Origin: Deltaproteobacteria bacterium
GTDB taxonomy: Bacteria; Desulfobacterota; Desulfarculia; Desulfarculales; Desulfarculaceae
Length of the DNA stretch: 64,000 nucleotides
Direction: 5' to 3'
NCBI GenBank assembly: GCA_020444165.1
Contig: JAHLLK010000018.1
Coordinates: 19,014-83,013 of the forward strand
The notes beneath the pieces were generated by a model. That model was not told the DNA's origin. It saw nothing but the letters and a program-made list of their open reading frames with translations, and ran no database searches. The translations under genes were made by a program, and so were the position numbers. Positions 51,466-59,146 of the stretch are shown in pieces (position 1 is the first letter of the stretch; each line of letters begins with the position of its first letter).

Positions 51466-52776
51466 CTAAGCCTTGCAGGAGCCGGCCAGGAGGTGGCCAA
51501 AGGCTTCCATGCTGCCTTTGTTGGCGCAGAATTCGCCGCACATGGTGCAGGTGCCTTCCAGGGAGGGCATGCGTTCGGCCCGGATGGCGCGGGCGTCCTC
51601 GGGGAACAGGGCCAGTTCGAACTGGGTCTTCCAGTCGGAGTCGCGGCGGGCCTTGGACATGGCCAGGTCGCGGCGGCGGCCCTTTTCGGGGTATTTGGCC
51701 GTGTCGCCGATATAGGCCGCCACCCGGGCCGCCTTCACGCCCTCGATGACGTCCTGCACGTTGGGCAGGGCCAGGTGCTCGGCCGGGGTGATGTAGCAGA
51801 TCAGGTCCGCGCCGAAGCGGGCGCTCTGGGCCGCGCCGATGGCCGCGGTGATGTGGTCGTAGCCCGCGGTCACGTCGCTGGGGATGGGGCCCAGCATGTA
51901 GTAGGGGGCGTAGCCGGACATGCGCTTCTGCAGGATGATGTTGGCCTCGATCTGGTCCAGCGGCACGTGGCCCGGGCCTTCCACCATCATCTGGCAGCCC
52001 ATGTCGTGACCGATCTCGGACAGCTCGCAGTTGATCAACAGTTCTTGGACCATGGCCCGGTCAAAGGAGTCGTGGATGGCTCCGGCCCGGAGCCCGTTGC
52101 CCAGGCTCAACACCACGTCGTATTTCTTCAGGATCTCCACCACCCGGTCGAACTTGGCGTACAGGGGGTTTTCCTTGTTGTTCTTTTTCATCCAGGACAC
52201 CATGGTGGTGCCGCCCTTGCTCACCAGGCCGCCGTAGCGGTAGTGCTGCTTTTCCAGGCGCTCGATGGTGTAGAGGTTGATGCCGCAGTGGATGGCCATG
52301 AAGGCGATGCCGTCGGCGCACTGGCGCTCGATGAGGTCGAAGAGCATCTCCTCATCCAGCTTGTTGGGGTCGCCGTACTTCTTGATCGCCTCGCCAAAGG
52401 CTTGGTACAGGGGCACGTTGCCCACCGGCAGCTTCACGGCGGCCAAGACTTCGCGGCGCACCTCGTCCAGGTCGCCGCCCACGGAGAGTTCCATCAGGGT
52501 GTCGGCGCCGGCCGCTTCGGCGGCCTGGGCCTTTTTCACCTCGGCCGCGATGTCCACGATGTCCGTGGAGGTGCCGATGCTGGCGTTGATCTTGGTGGCC
52601 AGGCCCAGGCCCATGCCCACCACCTTGGGCGGGTGGTTCAGGTTGTAGGGGGCGACGATCTGCCCGTCGGCGAAGCGCTGCCGGATCAGCTCCGGATCCA
52701 GGCCCTCGGCCAGGGCGATCTCTTTCATCTGGGGGGTGATGTTGCCTTGTTTGGCCAGTTCGACTTGCGTTGCCAC
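51466..52776 (-). CDS. bzaF: 5-hydroxybenzimidazole synthase (ThiC paralog)
   Basis: A 436-residue radical SAM enzyme of the ThiC superfamily. Features: NASIGTSTDIVD, MELSVGGDLDEVRREV, QCADGIAFMAIHCG, MVEGPGHVPLDQI and YYMLGPIPSDVTAGYDHI. The C-terminal cluster motif is CTMCGEFC (CX2CX3C). ThiC makes the thiamine pyrimidine from aminoimidazole ribotide; BzaF converts the same precursor to 5-hydroxybenzimidazole. BzaF is preferred over ThiC because the gene sits behind a cobalamin (not thiamine) riboswitch and heads an operon with a methyltransferase, two B12 radical SAM proteins and cobT. GTG start with AAGGAGGAG just upstream. Confidence 0.85.
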   Translation of the reverse strand: MATQVELAKQGNITPQMKEIALAEGLDPELIRQRFADGQIVAPYNLNHPPKVVGMGLGLATKINASIGTSTDIVDIAAEVKKAQAAEAAGADTLMELSVGGDLDEVRREVLAAVKLPVGNVPLYQAFGEAIKKYGDPNKLDEEMLFDLIERQCADGIAFMAIHCGINLYTIERLEKQHYRYGGLVSKGGTTMVSWMKKNNKENPLYAKFDRVVEILKKYDVVLSLGNGLRAGAIHDSFDRAMVQELLINCELSEIGHDMGCQMMVEGPGHVPLDQIEANIILQKRMSGYAPYYMLGPIPSDVTAGYDHITAAIGAAQSARFGADLICYITPAEHLALPNVQDVIEGVKAARVAAYIGDTAKYPEKGRRRDLAMSKARRDSDWKTQFELALFPEDARAIRAERMPSLEGTCTMCGEFCANKGSMEAFGHLLAGSCKA

Positions 52777-52832
52777 GGTTCTCCTCCTTAATTCCCGTTG
52801 GGTAAGAAGAAACGTGGGTCCGCCCCGGGGCG

Positions 52833-52871
52833 AAAAGAAAAAATCCCCGGACGCGGTGCGTCTGAGGATTT
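52833..52871 (-). terminator. Riboswitch-controlled intrinsic terminator
   Basis: On the minus strand AAATCCTCAGACGC pairs with GCGTCCGGGGATTT (one mismatch, one wobble) around loop ACC, followed by TTTCTTTT. It lies between the cobalamin aptamer and the bzaF start, so B12 binding probably favours this terminator. Confidence 0.75.
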
Positions 52872-52894
52872 GCCATCTCCTACTACGCCGGTTG

Positions 52895-53058
52895 ACGGCA
52901 GGTCTTCTGACTCCCGGATCATCCTACTTCCCGCGCCTTCCCATGCGTATTTGGCGCACAGTGGCCTAATTGCGGGTTTCGTCCCCGGTTACAGCGGCGG
53001 GTCCGTGCCGGATTTGCGCCGGCTTCCCTTTTAAGGCCCCAAGGGGCCGCCTGCCAAC
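52895..53058 (-). ncRNA. Cobalamin (B12) riboswitch
   Basis: Minus-strand RNA with the ordered B12 aptamer elements: P1 strand GGCAGG, GGGAAGCCGG then GCAAATCCGGCACGG, ACCCGCCGCTGTAA, GCCACTGTG, GGGAAGGCGCGGGAAG and the B12 box AGTCAGAAGACCTGCC closing P1. It controls the bzaF-bzaC-radical SAM-cobT operon, giving feedback of B12 on synthesis of its own lower ligand. Confidence 0.93.
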
Positions 53059-53080
53059 CGCCCAGTAAATTGTACTTATG

Positions 53081-53110
53081 TATCTAGTGCACGGCTAGCC
53101 GGCTTGTCAA
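53081..53110 (-). promoter_or_regulatory. Promoter of the benzimidazole operon
   Basis: A perfect -35 TTGACA (53105-53110) and a weaker -10 TAGATA (53081-53086) 18 bp apart lie just upstream of the riboswitch and only 11 bp past the stop of the preceding gene, so the riboswitch transcript starts independently. Confidence 0.6.
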
Positions 53111-53120
53111 GGGGCAAAAA

Positions 53121-55772
53121 TCAAGCCGTTGCGCCATCGCCCCCCGCCGCGTCCTCCGCGTCCAGGGGCTCGGCCATGAGCTGCGCCACCTGGCGGGAAA
53201 GCTTTTCCCGGTAGTGGGCCACGGCGGACGGGTTGCCCATGACCATGTCCAACTGCCTGGTATGCATGATCATATGCCCCACAACCTTCAGGAGCCGCAG
53301 CATCTCCCGCCCCGGCAGCCCCTCGGCCCGGCACAGGGCGTTGTCCTCGGTGATTTGCACCCGGAAGCCGATCTCCTCCAGAACCGAGGCGATGAGCCGC
53401 GCCCGGGCCTCCTTGCGGCTCTGGTCCGCCGCGCCGCCCTTAAAGGAAAAGCTCACATAGTTCTCCATCTGGCGCTCGCCCACCAGGGCCTCCACCTGGG
53501 CGAAGTGGAAGCCGAAACGCGACTGCAAGTTGAGAAAGTTGTGGGAAATCATGAAGTAGTTGCGGTTGGCGTAGGGCGACTTGAACGGAGTGCCAAGCCC
53601 GGGGTTGGCCGTGGCCTGGAACATCACCGCGGCCAGTCCCCGGCCGGAGACCGCCGGGGGGCCGGCCCAGGGCACCGCGGTCATGCCCTCCCACACCGCC
53701 ATCATCGGGGGGCTGTCCAGGTCTTCCAGGTGCACGTACTTGCCTTTGACTTCGTGCTTGAACCCGTCTTCCAGGTTGATGATCCAGTACTGCATGGGCA
53801 CGTGGAAGTGGAGCTGCTTGGCTGCGTGCTTGGGAAAGGGCAGCTCGTGACCGAAGTCGAACATCTCGTTCACCGACTTCTCATGGCAGAAGCGGGTGAT
53901 GTCGTGCAGGGTGCGGCAGTGCTGGGGGGCAAACAGCGGCGAGGCCGGGTCCAGGAGGTTCAGGGGGGAGATGAGCGCCAGGGCCTTTTCCAGGGTCTGT
54001 TGCACCGGGCTCCCCTGGTGCAGGTTCTGCTTGGCCCGGGGCGCGGCCAACAGCTCCGCCACCCGGCCCTGGTACACGGTGCCCCCGTCGGCGTCCACCG
54101 TGACCTCCTGGCCGCCCACCAGGGCCGCGGCCGCCCCCTCCAGGCCGAAGAGGGCCGGCAGGTCATACTCCCGGGCCACGGTGGCCAAGTGCCCGGCCGC
54201 CCCGCCGGTGAGGGAGATGAGGGCGCTGGCCTGGGAGAGGAGCGAGGCCCAGCGGGGCAAGGGCTGGCGCACGGCCAGCACCGCGCCCCGGGGGAAGCCC
54301 AGGGCGTCCTGGTCCTTGTCCACCCAATACACCGGCCCGGCCGCCGCGCCGGGGCTGACCCGCACCCCGCCCCGGGCCAGCACCGGAGCCGCGAAGGCGG
54401 CCGCGGCGTGCTCCGGCTCCTCGTGTTCCAGCCTTTGCAGGGGCCGGCATTGCAACACGGTGATCTCGCCGTCGTGGTCCAGGGCCCACTCGATGTCCAG
54501 GGGATAGCCGTAGTGGGCCTCCAGCTTGAGGCAGATGCCGGCCAGCTCCAGGATTTGGGAGTCGGTGAGCGCCGGGTCCGCGGCCTCCTCGCCGGTGAGG
54601 TCCAGGCGGCACACCCCCTCGTCGGGGTAGCACTGGAACTTGGCCGCCTTCACGGCCACCTGCCGCTCGGCCACGGTGAGCGGCGCGCCTCGTTCCACCA
54701 CGAACAGATCGTTGGCCGCGTCGCCGTCCACCACCAGCTTGGGCAGGCCCCAGGCCGCGGCGATGTGCACCCGGCGGTCGCCGTCGGCCAGGGGGTTGTG
54801 GGTGTAGGCCACCCCGCCGGCCACGGCCCGCACCATGGCCAGGCAGCCCACGCTCATGGCCACTTCCTCATCCTTGAGCCCCCGCATCAACCGGTAGTGC
54901 ATGGCCTGGGGGGTGTATTTGCTGGCCGCCACCTCCTTGTAGGCCGCGGGGATATAGTCCGGGTGCACATTCAATTGGGAGCGGTACTGCCCGGCAAAGG
55001 AGGCCCCCAGGGCGTCCTCGCCCAGGGCGGAGGAGCGGAGCGACACGGTGGTGCGCTCCCCGGCCTGGGCGGCCAGGTCCTCGTAGGCCGCGGCCAGGGC
55101 CTCGGCCAGCTCCGGGGGCAGTTCCGCCCGGATGATGAGCTGCTGCAGGCGGCTGGACAGGGCGAAAAGCTGGTCCGTGCGCTCCAGCACCGTGGCCTGG
55201 ATCTGGCGGTTGATCTCGCCTTGCAGTTGGTTGTGGGCCAAGAGCCGGAAATAGGCCGCGGCGGTGACCACGAAGCCCGGCGGCACCTTGAGCCCCAGGC
55301 GGCTCTTCACCTCGCCCAGGTTGGCCATCTTGCCGCCCACCAGCCAGGCCAGGTCCTGGTTCACTTCCGCCAGGGGCAGGACCAGGGGCGTGTCCGTGGG
55401 GAGGCCCGCGCCGCGGCTCCTGATGATCTCCTGAATCTCCTCCTGGATGGCCTGGTGGCGCTCGAACAGGGGGGCGTACTTGCCCGGGGCCAGGGCGTCC
55501 AGCTGCTTGACCATCTGGTACACCGTGACCCCCAGGGCCGTGCAGCGGGCCTGGACGAAGCGCATGCCAAAGGGCTCTTGCCCCCGGAGCGCCTTCTCCA
55601 TTTCAGCCATGATTTCCAGGGCTTTGTTGTTGGCGGCCAGGAGCAGCCGGAAGTCGTGGTAGCGGGACTTGAACAGGTCGCCCAGTTCCTGGTCGGAGAA
55701 CTGGCTCTCCGGGCCGGCCGGCCGTTCCCGGCCGCCCAACCAGCCCCGGAGGGTCTGCCAGAGCTTGGTCAT
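53121..55772 (-). CDS. PEP-synthase-like phosphotransfer protein lacking the PEP-binding domain
   Basis: An 883-residue protein. After a helical N-terminal region (about 1-125) comes a pyruvate,phosphate-dikinase-type ATP-grasp domain (about 130-455: GGKMANLGEVKSRLGLKVPPGFVVT, VSLRSSALGEDALGASFAGQY, PLDIEWALD). A phosphohistidine swivel domain follows (about 465-590, catalytic His in TGGAAGHLATVAREYDLPALFG, about 525). The PEP/pyruvate TIM barrel that should follow is absent; instead ~290 residues of unknown fold end the protein. It may phosphorylate its own His and hand the phosphate to something other than pyruvate. It neighbours receiver and TauE genes. Confidence 0.72.
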   Translation of the reverse strand: MTKLWQTLRGWLGGRERPAGPESQFSDQELGDLFKSRYHDFRLLLAANNKALEIMAEMEKALRGQEPFGMRFVQARCTALGVTVYQMVKQLDALAPGKYAPLFERHQAIQEEIQEIIRSRGAGLPTDTPLVLPLAEVNQDLAWLVGGKMANLGEVKSRLGLKVPPGFVVTAAAYFRLLAHNQLQGEINRQIQATVLERTDQLFALSSRLQQLIIRAELPPELAEALAAAYEDLAAQAGERTTVSLRSSALGEDALGASFAGQYRSQLNVHPDYIPAAYKEVAASKYTPQAMHYRLMRGLKDEEVAMSVGCLAMVRAVAGGVAYTHNPLADGDRRVHIAAAWGLPKLVVDGDAANDLFVVERGAPLTVAERQVAVKAAKFQCYPDEGVCRLDLTGEEAADPALTDSQILELAGICLKLEAHYGYPLDIEWALDHDGEITVLQCRPLQRLEHEEPEHAAAAFAAPVLARGGVRVSPGAAAGPVYWVDKDQDALGFPRGAVLAVRQPLPRWASLLSQASALISLTGGAAGHLATVAREYDLPALFGLEGAAAALVGGQEVTVDADGGTVYQGRVAELLAAPRAKQNLHQGSPVQQTLEKALALISPLNLLDPASPLFAPQHCRTLHDITRFCHEKSVNEMFDFGHELPFPKHAAKQLHFHVPMQYWIINLEDGFKHEVKGKYVHLEDLDSPPMMAVWEGMTAVPWAGPPAVSGRGLAAVMFQATANPGLGTPFKSPYANRNYFMISHNFLNLQSRFGFHFAQVEALVGERQMENYVSFSFKGGAADQSRKEARARLIASVLEEIGFRVQITEDNALCRAEGLPGREMLRLLKVVGHMIMHTRQLDMVMGNPSAVAHYREKLSRQVAQLMAEPLDAEDAAGGDGATA

Positions 55773-55836
55773 GGCCGGTTCTCCCCCCGGGGGCCCGGCG
55801 CCGCCGGGCGGACCCCGGGCCGTGGCCGGCCGGGGC

Positions 55837-56268
55837 TCAGGATTGCCTGAGTTGGCCGGCCCGCTCCTTCAGCTGACCGATCTTCTTTTCCTGCATATCC
55901 TTGCGGGTCTTGGCGTCCTCGATCTTGTAGACCAGGTCGTCGATGGCCACCGGTTTCAGAAGGTAGTCGAAAGCCCCGGCGGTCATGCCCTCCAAAGAGG
56001 CCTCCAGGTCGGCGTGGCCGGTCAAGAGGATGACCTCCACCAGGGGATGGTGGCGTTTGATCTCCCGCACCACCTGGATGCCGTCCATGCCCGGCATCTT
56101 CACGTCCACGACCACCACGTCCACCAGGTGCTCTCCCAAGAGCCCCAAGGCGTCCGGCCCGTTCTCCGCGGTCATGACCGCCAGCTTCCGGAGGGCAAGG
56201 CGTTTGGCCAGGGTGTGGAGGAAATCCACCTCGTCGTCCACCAAGAGAATCGCCGTGTTGGGTTCCAT
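55837..56268 (-). CDS. Single-domain response regulator
   Basis: A 143-residue receiver: DDE (about 11-13), phospho-acceptor Asp 55 in VVDVKMPGMDG, Thr in LTGH, Lys in LLKPV, and a charged C-terminal coil of ~25 residues. ATG 56268 follows GGGGAGA. It is paralogous to the receiver at 58709 (both open with EPN/EPS, keep TLAKRL after the acidic pocket, and carry the same coil tail). It precedes the PEP-synthase-like gene by 64 bp, so the two are probably co-transcribed. Confidence 0.88.
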   Translation of the reverse strand: MEPNTAILLVDDEVDFLHTLAKRLALRKLAVMTAENGPDALGLLGEHLVDVVVVDVKMPGMDGIQVVREIKRHHPLVEVILLTGHADLEASLEGMTAGAFDYLLKPVAIDDLVYKIEDAKTRKDMQEKKIGQLKERAGQLRQS

Positions 56269-56402
56269 CTTGTCTCCCCTGGGAAGGTTGCGCGGCCCGG
56301 GCCCGCGGGACCCGGACCTCCGCTTCCCTGGAGAGCGGGAGGCGCCGGGCCGCCCGGGGCCGGGCCGGCCAGGGAGCGGGGTGCGGCTCCGGACGGGTAT
56401 AT

Positions 56403-56430
56403 AGAATACCACCTATGACATACCGGACAA
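56403..56430 (-). promoter_or_regulatory. Candidate promoter upstream of the receiver/PEP-synthase-like pair
   Basis: TTGTCC (56425-56430) and TATTCT (56403-56408) on the minus strand, 16 bp apart, lie in an AT-rich patch of an otherwise GC-rich 330-bp gap. Moderate match only. Confidence 0.35.
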
Positions 56431-56545
56431 AGGCCGGGTTTGCGGAGTCTTGGCTTCTGGTCCGGGACGCTTGACTTCCGGCCGGAGGATGGTTCTTCAT
56501 ACCCTGTTCCGCAAGCGGCGGGGGGCGGCCCCGCCGGAGGGTGCC

Positions 56546-56587
56546 GCCGGGAGCCTGGCGCAGGTTTCTGGCGGCCAGGCTCCCGGC
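56546..56587 (-). terminator. Hairpin after the TauE-linked membrane protein gene
   Basis: A perfect 13-bp stem (GCCGGGAGCCTGG and complement; 56546-56558, 56575-56587) lies 10 bp past the stop at 56598. It would separate the TauE pair from the receiver/PEP-synthase-like pair. Confidence 0.5.
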
Positions 56588-56597
56588 AGGAGAAGGG

Positions 56598-57296
56598 TCA
56601 GTGTTCCAGCTGCATGCCGATGCCCTCGAAGATGAACATCACCGCGAAGCCGTACCACACGGTGTACACCACGTAGAAGATGAGCGACACCACCACCAGG
56701 CCCCAGCGCTCACCGATGCTCTCGGGCACGATGCCGTAGTAGTTGTAGGCCGGCTCCACCGCGCGCTGCATCACGGTGCCCGCGAACTTGGCCTCGGGGA
56801 ACAGCTCCTGCTTGTTCAGGGACTTCTCCATGGCCTTGAGCATCTGCCACCAGGTGAACACCACTTCCCGGGGCTTCAGGTCCGGGTAACGGGCCGCGAT
56901 CTTGTCGGCCTGGTTATGGAACATGGCGTCGGAATCGCTGAGGCTGCTCATGAGCATCTTGCCCAGGCCGGCCTTGACCGTGAGCGTATCGCCCTTTTGC
57001 TCCACCTGGCCCTGGGCCACGGTCACCAGCTTGGCGCCCATGGCCGCGGTGGCCTCGTCGGGCAGGGTCAGGGTCATCTCCACCGGGCGGCCCAGGAACT
57101 TCTCGGCGTCCTTCTGCACCCCCGGGATGTAGTAGGCCGAGGCCTTGGAGATGGAATTATACAGGTTGTCCATATAGTTGAGGCCGTTGTTCCCGTTGCC
57201 GAAGATGGGCAGGAAGATGAGCACCAACACCGCGAAGAAGGCAATCAACATGATCGTGCCCATGGCCAGCTTTTTCTTTTGGTTTCCCTTGGCCAT
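56598..57296 (-). CDS. Two-span membrane protein linked to TauE/SafE
   Basis: A 232-residue protein with membrane segments near 12-32 (AMGTIMLIAFFAVLVLIFLP) and 200-222 (GLVVVSLIFYVVYTVWYGFAVMF) flanking a ~165-residue extracytoplasmic domain with no family I can name (MDNLYNSISKASAYYIPGVQ, VEMTLTLPDEATAAMGA, EVVFTWWQMLKAMEKSLN). Start follows GGAG and lies two bases past the TauE stop, so they form one translational unit. It is probably a partner or regulator of the exporter (inference). Confidence 0.7.
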   Translation of the reverse strand: MAKGNQKKKLAMGTIMLIAFFAVLVLIFLPIFGNGNNGLNYMDNLYNSISKASAYYIPGVQKDAEKFLGRPVEMTLTLPDEATAAMGAKLVTVAQGQVEQKGDTLTVKAGLGKMLMSSLSDSDAMFHNQADKIAARYPDLKPREVVFTWWQMLKAMEKSLNKQELFPEAKFAGTVMQRAVEPAYNYYGIVPESIGERWGLVVVSLIFYVVYTVWYGFAVMFIFEGIGMQLEH

Positions 57297-57298
57297 CT

Positions 57299-58579
57299 CT
57301 AATGCTCCAATCCCCTGAGGACCCGCTGGTTCTTCAGGAAAGTGCCGATAACCCACACCCCGAACATCGTGATGACGATGAAGAAGGCCCAGATGCCGAT
57401 CTTGTCCAGGATGGAAGCCGTGCTCTTGGTGAGGCTGATGTACTCCAGCTCAGACAGCTTGCCGGGCAAGGCGAAGACCCGGTTCACGAAACCGGCCAAC
57501 ACCGCCATGGCGTAGAAGCCGCGGATGGTGATGCCCGGCACCACCTTGGTGACCATGGCCCCGATCTGGATGCCCAACAGCGAACCCAGCAGCATGCCCA
57601 TGGCCAGGGTGTAGAAGATGAAGCCGTAGATGGCGTACTGGGTGATGGAGGCGTAACCCGCCGTGAACACGATCTGGAAGATGTCGGTGCCCACGGTGGT
57701 CATGCTGGAGACGCCCAGCACGTACACGAAGATGGGGAAGGTGAGAAAGCCGCCGCCCACGCCCATGATGCCGGCGGCCAGGCCCACGATGAAGCCGGAG
57801 ACCACCAGGAAGATGAAGGAGATGCGCCGGCCGCCCGGCACCAGGTTCTGGTCAAAGGTGATCATGGGGGGGAGCTTCAGGCCCTGGAGCTTCTGGGGCA
57901 GGCCGCCCAGCTCCGCGCCCTCGCCGCCGCCGCCGTGGAAGTCCTTGTCCTTGCCGGCGCCGCGGGCCTTGAGGAAGTCGTACAGGGCGTAGGCGCCCAG
58001 GAAGCCCAGCATCAACACGTAGATGGTGGTGATGAAGGCGTCGGACAAGACCGGGTTGGCTTCATACAAGACCCGGTTGACATAGCCGCCGGTGGTGGCC
58101 CCACCGATGGCCCCCAACAGGAAGATCAGGGCGAGGGACACCGACACGTTGCCCAGCTTGCGGTGAATGATGCTCCCCATGATGGCCTTGGCGAAGATGT
58201 GGAACAGGTCCGTGCCCACGGCCAGGATGCCCTTGATGCCCGCGCTCATCAGGGCCGGGGCGATGATGAAGCCGCCGCCCGCGCCGATGCAGCCGGTGAT
58301 GAGGCCGGCGCCCAGACCGATGAGGATGGAGGCCACGAAGATGCCCAGGCTGTAGAAGGCCGGGCTGTAAGCCTTCTTGCCGCCCAGGAACTGGGGCAGC
58401 GCCCCGCCGATCTGGTCGGCGAAAGCCACGCCACCCAGGACCACCGGGATCAACAGCAAGCCCAGGATGAACATCCGCTTTTTGTCGCCGAGGATGGTCT
58501 GGGAAACCTTGATTTCCCATTGGGCCTGGGCCTGGGTGGCCGCCATCATGAACTGGCCCATACTTCGGAAGAAACCCAT
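57299..58579 (-). CDS. TauE/SafE-family anion exporter
   Basis: A 426-residue membrane protein with about eight to nine spans in two repeats; each repeat has the family's Gly-rich motif (GLITGCIGAGGGFIIAPAL and GLAAGIMGVGGGFLTFPIF) followed by a VGTDLF or VGTDIFQIV segment. A ~60-residue cytosolic loop divides the halves. TauE/SafE proteins export sulfite, sulfoacetate or related organic anions; in a sulfur-metabolising anaerobe a sulfur anion is plausible. It has a good AAAAGGAGAAG site. Confidence 0.85.
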   Translation of the reverse strand: MGFFRSMGQFMMAATQAQAQWEIKVSQTILGDKKRMFILGLLLIPVVLGGVAFADQIGGALPQFLGGKKAYSPAFYSLGIFVASILIGLGAGLITGCIGAGGGFIIAPALMSAGIKGILAVGTDLFHIFAKAIMGSIIHRKLGNVSVSLALIFLLGAIGGATTGGYVNRVLYEANPVLSDAFITTIYVLMLGFLGAYALYDFLKARGAGKDKDFHGGGGEGAELGGLPQKLQGLKLPPMITFDQNLVPGGRRISFIFLVVSGFIVGLAAGIMGVGGGFLTFPIFVYVLGVSSMTTVGTDIFQIVFTAGYASITQYAIYGFIFYTLAMGMLLGSLLGIQIGAMVTKVVPGITIRGFYAMAVLAGFVNRVFALPGKLSELEYISLTKSTASILDKIGIWAFFIVITMFGVWVIGTFLKNQRVLRGLEH

Positions 58580-58708
58580 GAATCTTCTCCTTTTCCTAAG
58601 CCTTGCTTGGCCGCCCTCAAGTACGGGCGTCGCGCCGGGTGTACAGGTTTAGGGTCACTTGCCAAGATCCGCTGCCCGTTGGCCGGTGCCCCACGGACAG
58701 GGGAGTTG

Positions 58709-59146
58709 TTACTTCTCCTTGAGGCCCATGAGCTGGGCCCGGGCTTCCAAAATCCGCATCTCCAGCCGGCGTTTGGCCTCGCAGGCCTCATGCACCTTGT
58801 CCAGGAGCAGGTTCAGGTCGGCTGGTTTGAGCAGAAAGTCATAGGCTCCCCGCTTCATGCCCTCGATGGCCGATTCCACCGTGCCGTGGCCGGTGAGCAT
58901 GATCACCCCCACGTTGGGGTGGTGAGCCTTCAAGCGGGACAGGGTCTCCAGCCCGTCCATACCGGGCATCTTCACGTCCAGGATCACCACGTCGATGCGG
59001 CTGGCCCCTCCCTGGTCCAGGAGGTCCAGGGCTTCCTGGCCGCCGAGGGCGGTCTCCACCCTGAGCCCCCGTCTGACCAAGCGCTTGGCCAAGGTGCCCA
59101 CGAACTGGGCCTCGTCGTCCACCAACAGAACCGATGGCTCCAGCAT
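58709..59146 (-). CDS. Single-domain response regulator
   Basis: A 145-residue receiver with DDE (about 10-12), phospho-acceptor Asp 57 in ILDVKMPGMDG, LTGHGT and LLKPA, plus a helical tail (CEAKRRLEMRILEARAQLM). Its start overlaps the stop of the upstream histidine kinase gene by one base (TGATG), so the kinase is its likely partner. Paralog of the receiver at 55837. Confidence 0.9.
   Translation of the reverse strand: MLEPSVLLVDDEAQFVGTLAKRLVRRGLRVETALGGQEALDLLDQGGASRIDVVILDVKMPGMDGLETLSRLKAHHPNVGVIMLTGHGTVESAIEGMKRGAYDFLLKPADLNLLLDKVHEACEAKRRLEMRILEARAQLMGLKEK

Noticed and set aside
51466..52776. Thiamine gene thiC under a TPP riboswitch
   Set aside because: The leader has cobalamin aptamer elements (B12 box, GCCACTG) and no TPP motif, and the downstream genes belong to the benzimidazole pathway.
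58580..58708. Sigma-54 promoter upstream of TauE
   Set aside because: A TGGCAAG-like box is present, but no GC at the required distance (GG-N10-GC) was found.
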